Shown here one piece after another: positions 18,422 through 26,876 of a stretch of 36,721 bases of DNA; the stretch's first letter is position 1, and each line of letters starts with the position of its first letter. The position numbers were made by a program, and so were the translations under genes. Where the stretch lies: NCBI RefSeq assembly GCF_937128705.1, contig NZ_CAKZMP010000265.1:1-36721 (forward strand). The letters run 5' to 3'. Origin of the DNA: an uncultured Kiloniella sp. Lineage in GTDB: Bacteria; Pseudomonadota; Alphaproteobacteria; Kiloniellales; Kiloniellaceae. The notes under the pieces were generated by a model that had not been told where the DNA came from, did no database searches, and saw only the letters and a list, made by a program, of their open reading frames with translations.

Positions 18422-19183
18422 TTAACGGGATATACTATAGGAAGGATGAAAAACATCCAATGATTGTTTTCTGACAGCTTCCACAACCTTGCTTCTATAT
18501 TGCGATGCTTCGATAGATTTCAAGATTGCATCATCAAGATCTTGGTCAGCCCCATGGCCTTTGTGAACCAACCTTAATACCTCTTCCTGCTCAAGAGCAT
18601 CATACCTGCGATTTATTGCTGGTATGGCACTTAAGGCAAGAGGCTTGCCATGAAAATTGAACGCCCCAAACGAGCTACGATAAACGGCGAGACGATTGGG
18701 ATCAGTCGGCAAATCATGATTTTCTGACGATTCCCATTGGCATTGAACATGTCCATAGGAATAGTTGCCACCCGGCAATTCGGTTTCATGCATACGATCA
18801 AGCTGATCATCGGTTAACCATGTCAGAAAAACCTGAACACTGGTTCCAGGACAATATACCAACTCAGCAGCAACGGACCCATAGCGCGCGACGTGCGCGG
18901 AATAGACCACGTCGTGATCATGCAGCCAAATTGCGGTTAAGGGAATCGGATCTTGCCCCGAAGGGTGCCCAACAAACTTTCGCGACAACTGTTCTGGCGC
19001 ACGGTTTGAGCCATGTGCAATAACAGCTTTTCGATCTGAAAGTTTGATCCCGTACTCAGTAACTTTAGAGAAGTCTTCACTTCGCCCATCTACAAATAGA
19101 TATGACGTTTCAGGGGCAATAAAGGGATATCCCTTTGCCAAGCGAAGCCTGCTACTCTGGTCACGCGGAAGTTCCCAGGGCAT
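18422..19183 (-). CDS. Uncharacterised protein with GGCT/AIG2-like features
   Basis: A 253-residue protein I do not recognise as a named enzyme. It has AVIAHGSNRAPEQLSRKF (about 53-70), where HGSN resembles the YGSN substrate loop of the gamma-glutamylcyclotransferase fold, and later LTDDQLDRMHETELPGGNYSY, which resembles that fold's L-D-x-x-E-x-x-x-x-Y segment carrying the catalytic glutamate (E133 or E135 here). No signal peptide or membrane helix is seen. The gene sits between a DUF4170 gene (13 bases upstream, same strand) and speD (about 150 bases downstream). A role in gamma-glutamyl or polyamine-conjugate metabolism is only a guess from fold and neighbours. Confidence 0.7.
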   Translation of the reverse strand: MPWELPRDQSSRLRLAKGYPFIAPETSYLFVDGRSEDFSKVTEYGIKLSDRKAVIAHGSNRAPEQLSRKFVGHPSGQDPIPLTAIWLHDHDVVYSAHVARYGSVAAELVYCPGTSVQVFLTWLTDDQLDRMHETELPGGNYSYGHVQCQWESSENHDLPTDPNRLAVYRSSFGAFNFHGKPLALSAIPAINRRYDALEQEEVLRLVHKGHGADQDLDDAILKSIEASQYRSKVVEAVRKQSLDVFHPSYSISR

Positions 19184-19196
19184 AAGATTACGTTAT

Positions 19197-19412
19197 TTAG
19201 TCGGTACAGGGCGGAGGAGCGTCTTTATCGACTCTCTCAATCCGGAAACGTGTTGTGCACTCATCGACCGTCAGCCACGCTCTACGTGACCACTCTTTTT
19301 TTGCGGATTCATAATCTGCAAACGGGCCGATCCACTCTTCGTCCCCCCCAACGGCTTCGCAGAAAGATGTATCTGCATATTCGCCGCCTACCACAAAAAA
19401 CTGTTGTGCCAT
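19197..19412 (-). CDS. DUF4170 domain protein
   Basis: A 71-residue soluble protein of unknown function. The pattern FFVVGGEYADTSFCEAVGG, then WIGPFADYESAKKEWSRRAW, and a C-terminal RFRIERV fits the small alphaproteobacterial DUF4170 family, in which a short beta-strand is followed by a GPF-x-x-Y-x-x-A-x-x-x-W helix. It is the first gene of a minus-strand run with the GGCT-like gene and possibly speD-speE. Nothing in the sequence gives its role. Confidence 0.8.
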   Translation of the reverse strand: MAQQFFVVGGEYADTSFCEAVGGDEEWIGPFADYESAKKEWSRRAWLTVDECTTRFRIERVDKDAPPPCTD

Positions 19413-19650
19413 TACTGTTACTCTATACTAATCGCCGAAATTGTCTCGGTACATACGCACTTCTGGGTACTATAGGCCCCTTAACAAAAGAGTAATAGAA
19501 AAAAATTCAGAAAAGTGCGTAAAAAAATGAATAAAAGCATCTAAGACAAATCACACCTATCGCAGAAGTCTTGTAAAACAGGGCTTTAAGATTAAAATGC
19601 CAATATAAACAATACGAATATTAAAGAATTTAGTTTCTGTTTTTATACGC

Positions 19651-19656
19651 TATACT
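19651..19656 (+). promoter_or_regulatory. Candidate -10 element for the qmcA-like operon
   Basis: TATACT matches the -10 consensus at five of six positions in an AT-rich stretch. The -35 at proper spacing is weak (TTTAGT). Transcription would begin near 19663, giving a leader of about 40 bases before the ATG at 19704. The 291-base gap from 19413 shows no other gene or clear hairpin. Confidence 0.4.
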
Positions 19657-19703
19657 CATCGCACAGGTTGTATAAATTTAAAAAATTCATTCAAGGGGTT
19701 AAC

Positions 19704-20675
19704 ATGCTTTCGGCTTTTTCCATTTTTGCTATCGCAGTCGTCGTGCTCGCGGTCATACTCGTGCTTATGGGGGTAAAATCCGTACCTCAGGGAACTGAAT
19801 ACACAATTGAAAGATTTGGCAGATACACCAAAACATTATCTCCCGGATTGAATTTGATTGTTCCAATCGTTGACCGTGTCGGTGCCGAGCTTAACATGAT
19901 GGAAACCGTTATGGATGTTCCATCACAGGAAGTTATCACCAAGGATAACGCCTCTGTTCAAGTTGATGGTGTTGTCTTTTATCAAATTCTCGATGCGGCA
20001 ATGGCTGCGTATGAAGTCAGGAATCTTGAGCGTGCGATACTGAACCTGACCATGACAAACATACGTACCGTTATGGGATCTATGGACCTCGATGCACTTT
20101 TATCACAACGCGACAAAATCAACGCCGAGCTGATTACTGTTGTCGACGAAGCAACCGCGCCTTGGGGCGTGAAGGTCACACGTATTGATATCAAAGATAT
20201 TACACCACCGGCTGATTTGATTGAATCCATGGCCCGTCAGATGAAGGCAGAACGTGACAAACGGGCAAACATTCTCGAAGCTGAAGGTGTCCGCCAGGCA
20301 CAGATCCTGCGCGCAGAAGGTCTAAAGCAATCGGCAATCCTGGAAGCTGAAGGGCGTAAAGAATCGGCTTTCCGCGATGCCGAAGCCCGTGAGCGTGAAG
20401 CCGAAGCCGAAGCAAAAGCGGCTGAATCAGTATCTAGGTCAATCGCCGAGGGGGACATTCAGGCCATCAATTATTTTGTCGCCCAAAAATATGTCGAGGC
20501 CTTTGGCAAGTTCGCAGATTCTCCAAACCAGAAAACAATGATTTTGCCAATGGAAGCGACAGGCATTCTTGGTTCGATCGCAGGTGTTGCTGAACTGGCA
20601 AAAGCAGCTCTTGGTGATGACAGCACAACATCATCCAAATCGCCTTGGTCCACTGACAGCAAAGACGGAGCATAA
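19704..20675 (+). CDS. SPFH/band 7 (stomatin-like, QmcA-type) membrane protein
   Basis: Membrane-anchored scaffold of the stomatin/prohibitin superfamily; relatives modulate membrane microdomains and proteases. It has 323 residues from ATG 19704, chosen because AAGGGG ends five bases upstream. The longer frame begins at a TTG that would overlap the predicted transcription start. One N-terminal helix (about 3-22) is followed by the SPFH domain ([34 protein letters not shown]...). A long Ala/Glu/Arg coiled coil (about 210-275) contains three similar blocks of the ILEAEG(V/L/R) type. The next gene is nfeD, five bases on. SPFH-NfeD pairs are a standard bacterial unit, which supports this call over HflK/HflC. 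Confidence 0.93.
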   Translation: MLSAFSIFAIAVVVLAVILVLMGVKSVPQGTEYTIERFGRYTKTLSPGLNLIVPIVDRVGAELNMMETVMDVPSQEVITKDNASVQVDGVVFYQILDAAMAAYEVRNLERAILNLTMTNIRTVMGSMDLDALLSQRDKINAELITVVDEATAPWGVKVTRIDIKDITPPADLIESMARQMKAERDKRANILEAEGVRQAQILRAEGLKQSAILEAEGRKESAFRDAEAREREAEAEAKAAESVSRSIAEGDIQAINYFVAQKYVEAFGKFADSPNQKTMILPMEATGILGSIAGVAELAKAALGDDSTTSSKSPWSTDSKDGA

Positions 20676-20680
20676 ATCAG

Positions 20681-21130
20681 ATGGTCGATCTATCTGGCGT
20701 AGAATTCTGGTACTGGTGGGTGTTTGCCCTGTTCCTATTGGCCGTTGAAGTTTTTGCCCCCGGAGCTATTGCGCTGTGGATGGGAATCTCAGCGGGGATT
20801 GTCGGCGGATTACTCTACATTTTTCCTGATTTACTTTGGGAAAAGCAGATTATTATCTTCGCGGTTCTTTCCGTTGTTTCCGTTGCCGTTTGGCGTATCT
20901 ATGCACGCAAAAATCCGCCTGCGTCAGATAATCCAAACCTCAACAAACGCGGTTCAGATCTTATTGGATACAGCTTCACCCTTACAGCCAGTCTGAAAAA
21001 CGGCATGGGTCGGGAAACAGTCAATGGTGTTCTTTGGAAAATCAAAGGTAGGGATTTACCTGAGGGTACGAAGGTGAGTATAACCAGCGTTGAAGGCACA
21101 GCCTTAATCGTTGAACCAGAAGAAGCATGA
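20681..21130 (+). CDS. NfeD-like membrane protein
   Basis: A 149-residue partner of the SPFH protein. Two or three hydrophobic segments (FWYWWVFALFLLAVEVFAPGAIALWMGISAGIVGG and IIIFAVLSVVSVAVWRIYA) are followed by a C-terminal OB-fold domain of about 60 residues (NKRGSDLIG through KVSITSVEGTALIVEP). This is the short NfeD1b-type form lacking the ClpP-like protease part. It is likely co-translated with the upstream gene (five-base gap), and ubiD follows after nine bases. Confidence 0.9.
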   Translation: MVDLSGVEFWYWWVFALFLLAVEVFAPGAIALWMGISAGIVGGLLYIFPDLLWEKQIIIFAVLSVVSVAVWRIYARKNPPASDNPNLNKRGSDLIGYSFTLTASLKNGMGRETVNGVLWKIKGRDLPEGTKVSITSVEGTALIVEPEEA

Positions 21131-21139
21131 TTTCATCTA

Positions 21140-22651
21140 ATGCCATACGCCTCGTTACGGGATTTTATCTCTCACCTTGAAAACCAAGGTCGCTTAGTCA
21201 GAGTCTCACATCCGGTATCTCCAGAACTGGAAATGACCGAGATACAAACAAGGTTGTTGGCAGAAAAAGGACCCGCGGTCCTTTTTGAAAACGTCGTGCA
21301 CCAGGACGGAACGCCCTATGGCATGCCCGTCCTGGTCAATCTTTTTGGAACGGTCGAACGTGTCGCTCTTGGCATGGAACGAACACCAGAACAGTTAAGA
21401 GAAGTAGGAGAAACCCTTGCTTTTCTTCGCCAACCGGAACCGCCTGCAAGTTTGAAAGAAGCGTGGAGCAATTTACCGCTACTGAAAACAGTAATGGCAA
21501 TGAAGCCCAAAAGTGTTTCTTCCGCCCCTTGTCAGGAAGTTGTTCTCACTGGCGATGACATTGATCTCGCAAAATTGCCTATCCAGACCTGTTGGCCCGG
21601 GGAACCCGCGCCGCTGATTACCTGGCCACTTGTTGTAACAAAAGGCCCCGGTGACGAAAAAACAGATGTCTATAACCTGGGCATATATAGAATGCAGGTT
21701 CTGGGCAAAGACAAAACACTTATGCGCTGGCTCAAACATCGGGGCGGCGCACAACACTATGCTCGTTGGAAAAACCAGAAGCCCGATCCCTTGCCAGCCG
21801 CAGTTGTTCTCGGTTCAGATCCCGGAACAATCATTGCCGCTGTAACGCCTGTTCCAGATACGCTCTCGGAATATCAATTCGCGGGTCTGTTGCGCGGAAA
21901 AAAAGTTGAGCTGGTCGATTGTAAAACAGTTCCCCTGAAGGTTCCTGCGAATGCAGAAATAATTCTGGAAGGTTTTGTTAGTCTCGATGAATACGGAGAT
22001 GAAGGCCCATACGGTGATCACACAGGGTATTATAATTCTGTGGAACCCTTCCCCGTTTTCACCGTCACTGCCATCACCATGCGGAAAAACCCAATTTACC
22101 TTTCGACCTTTACAGGGCGCCCACCGGACGAGCCATCTGTTTTAGGTGAAGCATTGAACGAAGTCTTCATCCCGCTCATTCAGCAACAATTTCCGGAAAT
22201 CACCGACTTTTGGCTCCCGCCTGAAGGATGTAGCTATCGGATTGCGGTCGTTTCCATGAAGAAGGCATACCCCGGGCATGCCAAACGTGTCATGCTTGGT
22301 GTTTGGTCGTATCTACGCCAATTCATGTATACAAAGTGGGTTATTGTTGTTGATGACGACATTAATGCACGCGATTGGAAAGATGTAATGTGGGCGGTAT
22401 CAACCAAAATGGACCCTGCGCGGGACATCACGGTTATCGAAGGAACTCCAATCGATTATCTCGACTTTGCCTCACCTGAAAGCGGCTTGGGATCCAAAAT
22501 TGGTCTGGATGCAACAGACAAATGGGAGCCTGAAACAAAACGCGAATGGGGCGAAGAGATCAGAATGGATCAAGATGTTATCGATAAGGTCAATGATATG
22601 TGGGCCGATCTAGGCCTTCCCGGTTCTGGCAAAGCCATCTGGAAAAAATAA
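21140..22651 (+). CDS. ubiD: 3-octaprenyl-4-hydroxybenzoate decarboxylase UbiD
   Basis: Prenylated-FMN-dependent decarboxylase of ubiquinone synthesis, acting on the product of UbiA. It has 503 residues, the standard length. Landmarks are [18 protein letters not shown] at the N-terminus, [27 protein letters not shown] in the cofactor and substrate region, the catalytic [16 protein letters not shown] block at about 283-298, and [21 protein letters not shown]. It lies in one run with the SPFH and NfeD genes. The UbiX flavin prenyltransferase that supplies its cofactor is not in the window. Confidence 0.97.
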   Translation: MPYASLRDFISHLENQGRLVRVSHPVSPELEMTEIQTRLLAEKGPAVLFENVVHQDGTPYGMPVLVNLFGTVERVALGMERTPEQLREVGETLAFLRQPEPPASLKEAWSNLPLLKTVMAMKPKSVSSAPCQEVVLTGDDIDLAKLPIQTCWPGEPAPLITWPLVVTKGPGDEKTDVYNLGIYRMQVLGKDKTLMRWLKHRGGAQHYARWKNQKPDPLPAAVVLGSDPGTIIAAVTPVPDTLSEYQFAGLLRGKKVELVDCKTVPLKVPANAEIILEGFVSLDEYGDEGPYGDHTGYYNSVEPFPVFTVTAITMRKNPIYLSTFTGRPPDEPSVLGEALNEVFIPLIQQQFPEITDFWLPPEGCSYRIAVVSMKKAYPGHAKRVMLGVWSYLRQFMYTKWVIVVDDDINARDWKDVMWAVSTKMDPARDITVIEGTPIDYLDFASPESGLGSKIGLDATDKWEPETKREWGEEIRMDQDVIDKVNDMWADLGLPGSGKAIWKK

Positions 22652-22670
22652 CGTACTGAAAGAAAATTAA

Positions 22671-23132
22671 GTGTTTGATCCACAGAAATTAAAATCTGTT
22701 AAAAATTTTGAAATCTATCAGTACTGGAACCAACAAAAAGGCGACAAGTTAATGCCTGCGCGTGCAGATCTGGACCCCGCAGATCTCGGCCATCTGTTAC
22801 CAAACATCTTAATTCATGAAGTCCAGGCCGAACCTCTGGATTTCAGATACAGATTAGTTGGATCAGAAATTGTGAGCCATATAAACCAGAACCCGACAGG
22901 GACCTGGATGTCGCAAATACCGCATCAGAAAAAACCTAGCAAACTCTGGAACTTCCTTGAAGACGCTGTCGTCAACAAACATCCTGTAATCGCTAACCCA
23001 CCTTACCTTGGGAAGTATAAAGAGTTTAAATTTATCGAAGATATTATTCTGCCGCTGTCTGCTGATGGTAAAAATGTAAATATGCTTTTCATTGGTGTTG
23101 ATTTTCTGAAAGACCACAGCAGGTTACATTGA
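22671..23132 (+). CDS. PAS_5 (PAS-like) domain protein
   Basis: A 153-residue protein of the small PAS-like family common in Rhodospirillales. The conserved core is LMPARADLDPADLGHLLPNILIHEVQAEPLDFRYRLVGSEIV, then a C-terminal strand pair (EDIILPLSADGKNVNMLFIGVDF). No output domain, signal peptide or helix-turn-helix is attached. The frame opens with GTG at 22671, 19 bases after ubiD; the purine-rich AGAAAATTAA just before it is only a modest ribosome site. The ligand is unknown, and a sensory or binding role is inferred from the fold. Confidence 0.82.
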   Translation: MFDPQKLKSVKNFEIYQYWNQQKGDKLMPARADLDPADLGHLLPNILIHEVQAEPLDFRYRLVGSEIVSHINQNPTGTWMSQIPHQKKPSKLWNFLEDAVVNKHPVIANPPYLGKYKEFKFIEDIILPLSADGKNVNMLFIGVDFLKDHSRLH

Positions 23133-23170
23133 CGAATTGATTTCCAATTCTTCACTTGACCCCGGATAAA

Positions 23171-23251
23171 ATGCAACGCATCTTATTAGCCATGACAAAA
23201 AGCGGAAAAATTCTGAGCCTACTAGAGCGACTTATTAACCCGGCCTCCTGA
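23171..23251 (+). CDS. Leucine-rich short ORF in the leuA leader, candidate leader peptide 1
   Basis: A 26-codon frame from ATG 23171 (alternative ATG 23192) reading MQRILLAMTKSGKILSLLER followed by LINPAS. Six codons are leucine (TTA TTA early, then CTG-AGC-CTA-CTA-GAG-CGA-CTT), the pattern of an attenuation leader for a leucine gene. Its stop lies in the loop of a hairpin (arms AACCCGGC at 23237-23244 and GCCGGGGTT at 23260-23268). No clear U tract follows. ACCCCGG at 23159-23165 could instead pair with CCGGGGT at 23261-23267, offering an alternative fold. Whether it is translated is unproven. Confidence 0.4.
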   Translation: MQRILLAMTKSGKILSLLERLINPAS

Positions 23252-23306
23252 ATGAGAGTGCCGGGGTTTATGCTATTCGCAGCTCGGAATTAACTGGAAC
23301 CGCAAT

Positions 23307-23459
23307 ATGTTTACTTCATCAAACAATAAAACAGACTGCCCAACCATGGGCCAAGTAAATTCTGCAACACAACAATCTCAACTAAAGCAGTTAGAGCGCA
23401 ATTTCTGCAGCTCACTCCTCGGCAACCTACGACTTATTGACGATCATCGCGGCCATTAA
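23307..23459 (+). CDS. Leucine-rich short ORF nearest leuA, candidate leader peptide 2
   Basis: A 50-codon frame with GGAA eight bases before its ATG, ending CSSLLGNLRLIDDHRGH. Six leucine codons occur in all, with four in a short run near the end (CTC CTC ... CTA CGA CTT). The stop falls inside the loop of the hairpin at 23440-23477. An alternative start at 23346 would give 37 residues. Its position 120 bases before leuA, the late leucine cluster and the overlap with competing hairpins suggest ribosome-mediated control of leuA. A chance ORF remains possible. Confidence 0.42.
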   Translation: MFTSSNNKTDCPTMGQVNSATQQSQLKQLERNFCSSLLGNLRLIDDHRGH

Positions 23460-23490
23460 GCGGCCCTCGGTGATCGTACTTATTGCCGCT
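23440..23490 (+). promoter_or_regulatory. Mutually exclusive hairpins upstream of leuA (attenuator-like)
   Basis: Hairpin A pairs ACGATCATCG (23440-23449) with CGGTGATCGT (23468-23477), one G-U pair, with an inner GGCC/GGCC step (23451-23454, 23462-23465). Hairpin B pairs AGCGGC (23459-23464) with GCCGCT (23485-23490). B uses bases needed by the inner part of A, so only one can form fully. A ribosome waiting on the leucine codons just upstream (to about 23435) could choose between them. Neither is followed by a U run, so the output might be translational or Rho-dependent. The whole 448-base gap between the PAS_5 stop and leuA consists of this leader region. Confidence 0.42.
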
Positions 23491-23579
23491 AAAAACATAA
23501 CGATATTATCATAGAGCTTAATTACTCGGATGCTGCGCCCAAAATTGAGAGCGCCCCGAAAAAAAGAAAGAATAAAACA

Positions 23580-25253
23580 ATGAACAAGATGCCATTTGAA
23601 CGTTATCAACCCTTTGAAACCGTCAAGTTGGACAATCGTACTTGGCCCGGAAAGACAATTGAAAAAGCACCAATATGGTGCTCTGTCGATTTACGTGACG
23701 GCAACCAGGCTCTTATCGAGCCAATGGATACCACGCGCAAATTGAAGATGTACAAGCTGCTTTTGGATATGGGGTTCAAGGAAATAGAAGTTGGTTTTCC
23801 CTCTGCATCCCAGACCGATTATGATTTTTTAAGAACCCTTATCGAAGAAGACATGATCCCCGATGATGTCAGCATTCAGGTTTTGACCCAATCAAGAGAA
23901 CACCTGATTCGCAGAACCTTTGAAAGCATTCGCGGGGCCAAAAATGTCATCGTACATTTATATAACTCCACATCAGAACTACAGCGTCGCGTTGTCTTCA
24001 GGCAAGACAAACAGGGAATTATCGATATCGCGGTAGCTGGTGCCAAGTTGATAAAAGAGCTTATCCCAACAGTTCCTGAAACAAAAATTACGCACCAATA
24101 CTCCCCCGAAAGCTTTACCGGCACAGAAATGCCCTTCGCACGGGATATCTGTGAAGCGGTAATGGACGTATGGGAAGCCAGCCCGGAAAATAAAGTTATC
24201 CTGAACCTGCCAGCAACCGTGGAAATGTCCACGCCAAACGTCCATGCAGATCAGATTGAATGGTTCTGCAACAACGTCAAAAATCGTGATTCAGTCATTA
24301 TTTCTCTTCACCCGCATAACGATAGAGGAACTGGTATTGCGGCTACTGAATTAGGCTTGTTGGCTGGCGCAGATCGCGTAGAAGGCACCCTTTTTGGTAA
24401 TGGAGAGCGTACAGGCAACGTTGACTTGGTCACACTTGCCGTCAATATGATGACCCAGGGCGTTGATCCAAATCTGGATATTTCTGATATCAACAACATC
24501 AAAGAAACCGCAGAATACTGTAACCAACTTCCCGTTCACCAGCGACATCCTTGGGTTGGTGAGCTGGTTTACACAGCCTTCTCAGGGTCTCATCAGGACG
24601 CAATCAAAAAAGGGATGGTGGCTCTAAAAGCAAATAACTCGGATCAATGGGAAGTTCCTTATTTGCCAATTGACCCTCAGGATATTGGTCGGAGTTACGA
24701 AGCCATTATCCGAATTAACAGCCAATCGGGTAAAGGCGGTGTCGCCTATATCATGCAGAATGATTACCACATGGATCTTCCACGTGATCTGCAAGTGAAT
24801 TTCTCGAAAAAAATCCAAAATATTGCAGAAACAACAGGCAAAGAAATCACACCTCAAATTATCTGGGACAGCTTCGAAAAGTCATATTTGTGCTCGACAT
24901 CTCCTGTCGAATTTCTTTCCCACACAACTGTACCTGATACTCATGCAGCCGAGATCCGCCATCTAACGGCAAAGATTAATCATTTTGGTGAAGCCAAAGA
25001 GATTTCCGGCAAAGGAAACGGTCCTATTGCTGGCTTCACAGATGCCATCGCAGAAAACCTGGGCGTACGGCTGAGCGTCGAAGATTACCACCAGCATTCT
25101 CTGACCCATGGATCAGATGCCAAGGCTGTGGCTTATTTGGAACTGAAAACTTCCGAAGGTGAAACGGTATGGGGCGTTGGAATTGATTCCAATACAACAG
25201 TCGCGTCAATCAAGGCCATTGTTTCTGCAACTAATCAAATATTGGAAAATTAA
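23580..25253 (+). CDS. leuA: 2-isopropylmalate synthase (long, LeuA type 2)
   Basis: First committed enzyme of leucine synthesis: condenses acetyl-CoA with 2-oxoisovalerate. It has 557 residues and is of the type with the opening ERYQPFETVKLDNRTWPGKT. The DRE-TIM metallolyase barrel has VDLRDGNQAL (R39, D40), EIEVGFPSASQTD, and the metal-binding SLHPHNDRGTG (H244, H246), then GNGERTGNVDLVTLA. A C-terminal regulatory domain for leucine feedback begins about residue 430. It is preceded by a leader region with leucine-rich short ORFs and ends at a strong terminator, so it is a single-gene unit. An ATG three codons inside is an equally possible start; the ribosome site is weak. Confidence 0.97.
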   Translation: MNKMPFERYQPFETVKLDNRTWPGKTIEKAPIWCSVDLRDGNQALIEPMDTTRKLKMYKLLLDMGFKEIEVGFPSASQTDYDFLRTLIEEDMIPDDVSIQVLTQSREHLIRRTFESIRGAKNVIVHLYNSTSELQRRVVFRQDKQGIIDIAVAGAKLIKELIPTVPETKITHQYSPESFTGTEMPFARDICEAVMDVWEASPENKVILNLPATVEMSTPNVHADQIEWFCNNVKNRDSVIISLHPHNDRGTGIAATELGLLAGADRVEGTLFGNGERTGNVDLVTLAVNMMTQGVDPNLDISDINNIKETAEYCNQLPVHQRHPWVGELVYTAFSGSHQDAIKKGMVALKANNSDQWEVPYLPIDPQDIGRSYEAIIRINSQSGKGGVAYIMQNDYHMDLPRDLQVNFSKKIQNIAETTGKEITPQIIWDSFEKSYLCSTSPVEFLSHTTVPDTHAAEIRHLTAKINHFGEAKEISGKGNGPIAGFTDAIAENLGVRLSVEDYHQHSLTHGSDAKAVAYLELKTSEGETVWGVGIDSNTTVASIKAIVSATNQILEN

Positions 25254-25281
25254 GTTCTTTAGTAGAGCTTGTTTCCCCATC

Positions 25282-25318
25282 AAACAGCGTCAGATTTTCT
25301 GGCGCTGTTTTTATTTTT
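25282..25318 (+). terminator. Rho-independent terminator after leuA
   Basis: AAACAGCGTCAG (25282-25293) and CTGGCGCTGTTT (25299-25310) make a 12-bp stem with one G-U pair and a 5-base loop, running into TTATTTTT. A second perfect 8-bp hairpin (ACTCCATT 25319-25326, AATGGAGT 25338-25345) follows immediately. Confidence 0.9.
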
Positions 25319-25417
25319 ACTCCATTATTTGTTGATGAATGGAGTTTCTTCGATTGCGCACGAAGCATATGACAATATTTTTATAGCATTAAAACGAAAT
25401 AATCCAAGCTCTGCGGC

Positions 25418-25446
25418 TTTATCACTGCTTGTTCGTAGCCTATATA
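25418..25446 (+). promoter_or_regulatory. Candidate promoter for tldE
   Basis: TTTATC (25418-25423) and TATATA (25441-25446) are separated by exactly 17 bases. Both are partial matches to -35 and -10. Transcription would start near 25453, with the AGGA ribosome site at 25470. Confidence 0.3.
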
Positions 25447-25479
25447 TGTAGCGTAACTTTTTCAAAGCTAGGAATATTT

Positions 25480-26826
25480 ATGCCTTCGTCCAGTGACTCA
25501 CAGAACCTGTTGGAAGATCTGATCAAAAAAGCAAAAGCGGCCGGAGCAGACTCCGCTGATGCGCTGATGTTCAGGTCAGTATCTGTTTCCCATGCTCAAC
25601 GACTTGGGAAGATGGAGAAACTGGAGCGTGAAGAAAGCAATGATCTCGGCCTGCGGGTTTTTATTGGAAAAAGAAATGCTGTCGTTTCGTCTAGTGATTC
25701 GTCACCAGCTGCTATTGATGAGTTGGTAGAGCGCGTTATTTCTATGGCACGGGTTGTCCCCGAAGATCCTTATGCCGGAATTGCAGACGCAGAACAAATT
25801 ACCAAGTCTTTTCCTGAACTTGATATTTATGATTCGGTAGAGCCCTCTGCGGATGAACTCATCAACCGCGCCAAAGAATGCGAAGAAGCCGCTCTTAGTG
25901 TTGAAGGTATTACAAATTCCGGTGGAGCAGAAGCTTCATGGGGAGAAGCCTCAATCGCTCTTGCCGCGTCCAATGGGTTTTCCGGGGCCTATAATTCATC
26001 AGGGCATTCTATTTCAGTCTCTGTTCTCGCAGGTGAGAAAGAGACCATGGAAAGAGACTATGATTTTTCTAGCGCTGTGTATGGTGGCGATCTGACCAAC
26101 CCCACAGAGATCGGTAAAAATGCAGCCGACAAAGCAATAAAACGCCTAAACCCTCGTAAGCCAGACACACTAAATGATATCAGTGTTGTTTATGATCCAC
26201 GAGTTTCATCCAGCATCATGGGGCATATGATAGGTGCCATCACGGGCCCAGCAATCGCACGAGGCACTAGTTTTCTCAAAGAATCTCTAAACAAAAAAAT
26301 CTTTGCTGATGGCATCAATATCGTTGATGATCCCCACCTTCACCGTGGCCTACGGTCCAAACCTTTTGATGGCGAGGGTCTTGGAAATAGAAAACAAAAC
26401 ATTATTGAAGACGGCGTCCTACTAACTTGGCTTCTTAGCCTTTCTTCTGCGAGGCAGCTTGGATTACAAAGCACCGGACATGCATCCAGAGGTACATCCG
26501 GAAACCCGTCTCCTTCTCCAACCAATCTCTATATGGAAGCAGGCAAACTGTCCCCAGTAGAGTTAATCAAAGATATTAAACAAGGCTTCTTCGTCACCGA
26601 GATGATGGGATCAAGTGTAAACGGTCTCACAGGCGATTATAGCCGTGGTGCAGGTGGTTACTGGATTGAGAATGGCGAGATTGCCTATCCCGTATCGGAA
26701 GCAACAATTGCAGGTAATCTCAAAGACATGTTCTTGAACCTTACCCCCGCAAGTGATCTTGTTTTCCGCTATGGTAGCAATGCCCCAACAATCCGTATTG
26801 ATGGCATGACCGTCGCAGGTAACTAA
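25480..26826 (+). CDS. pmbA: TldE/PmbA, TldD partner protein
   Basis: Non-catalytic partner that forms the TldD/TldE protease heterodimer. It has 448 residues from ATG 25480, chosen because AGGA ends six bases upstream; the open frame extends 17 codons further to 25429 with no ribosome site. As expected for TldE it lacks the HExxxH motif found in TldD. It carries family blocks such as ADSADALMFRSVSVSHAQRLG, SSSIMGHMIGAITGPAIARGTSFL, LRSKPFDGEGLGNRKQNIIEDG, GSSVNGLTGDYSRGAGGYWIENGE and the terminal APTIRIDGMTVAGN. The msbA-type gene begins 50 bases downstream. Confidence 0.95.
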   Translation: MPSSSDSQNLLEDLIKKAKAAGADSADALMFRSVSVSHAQRLGKMEKLEREESNDLGLRVFIGKRNAVVSSSDSSPAAIDELVERVISMARVVPEDPYAGIADAEQITKSFPELDIYDSVEPSADELINRAKECEEAALSVEGITNSGGAEASWGEASIALAASNGFSGAYNSSGHSISVSVLAGEKETMERDYDFSSAVYGGDLTNPTEIGKNAADKAIKRLNPRKPDTLNDISVVYDPRVSSSIMGHMIGAITGPAIARGTSFLKESLNKKIFADGINIVDDPHLHRGLRSKPFDGEGLGNRKQNIIEDGVLLTWLLSLSSARQLGLQSTGHASRGTSGNPSPSPTNLYMEAGKLSPVELIKDIKQGFFVTEMMGSSVNGLTGDYSRGAGGYWIENGEIAYPVSEATIAGNLKDMFLNLTPASDLVFRYGSNAPTIRIDGMTVAGN

Positions 26827-26876
26827 CAAATCACCATCCCCATAAGAATGTTCTTCTCAGATTGATATAGGCGAAA

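Noticed and set aside
19668-19703. TTG start 12 codons upstream for the SPFH protein
   Set aside because: It lies about five bases after the predicted transcription start and has no ribosome site, while ATG 19704 has AAGGGG at good spacing.
25429-25479. 17-codon upstream extension of tldE/pmbA
   Set aside because: It overlaps the candidate -10 and has no ribosome site; AGGA is well placed for ATG 25480.
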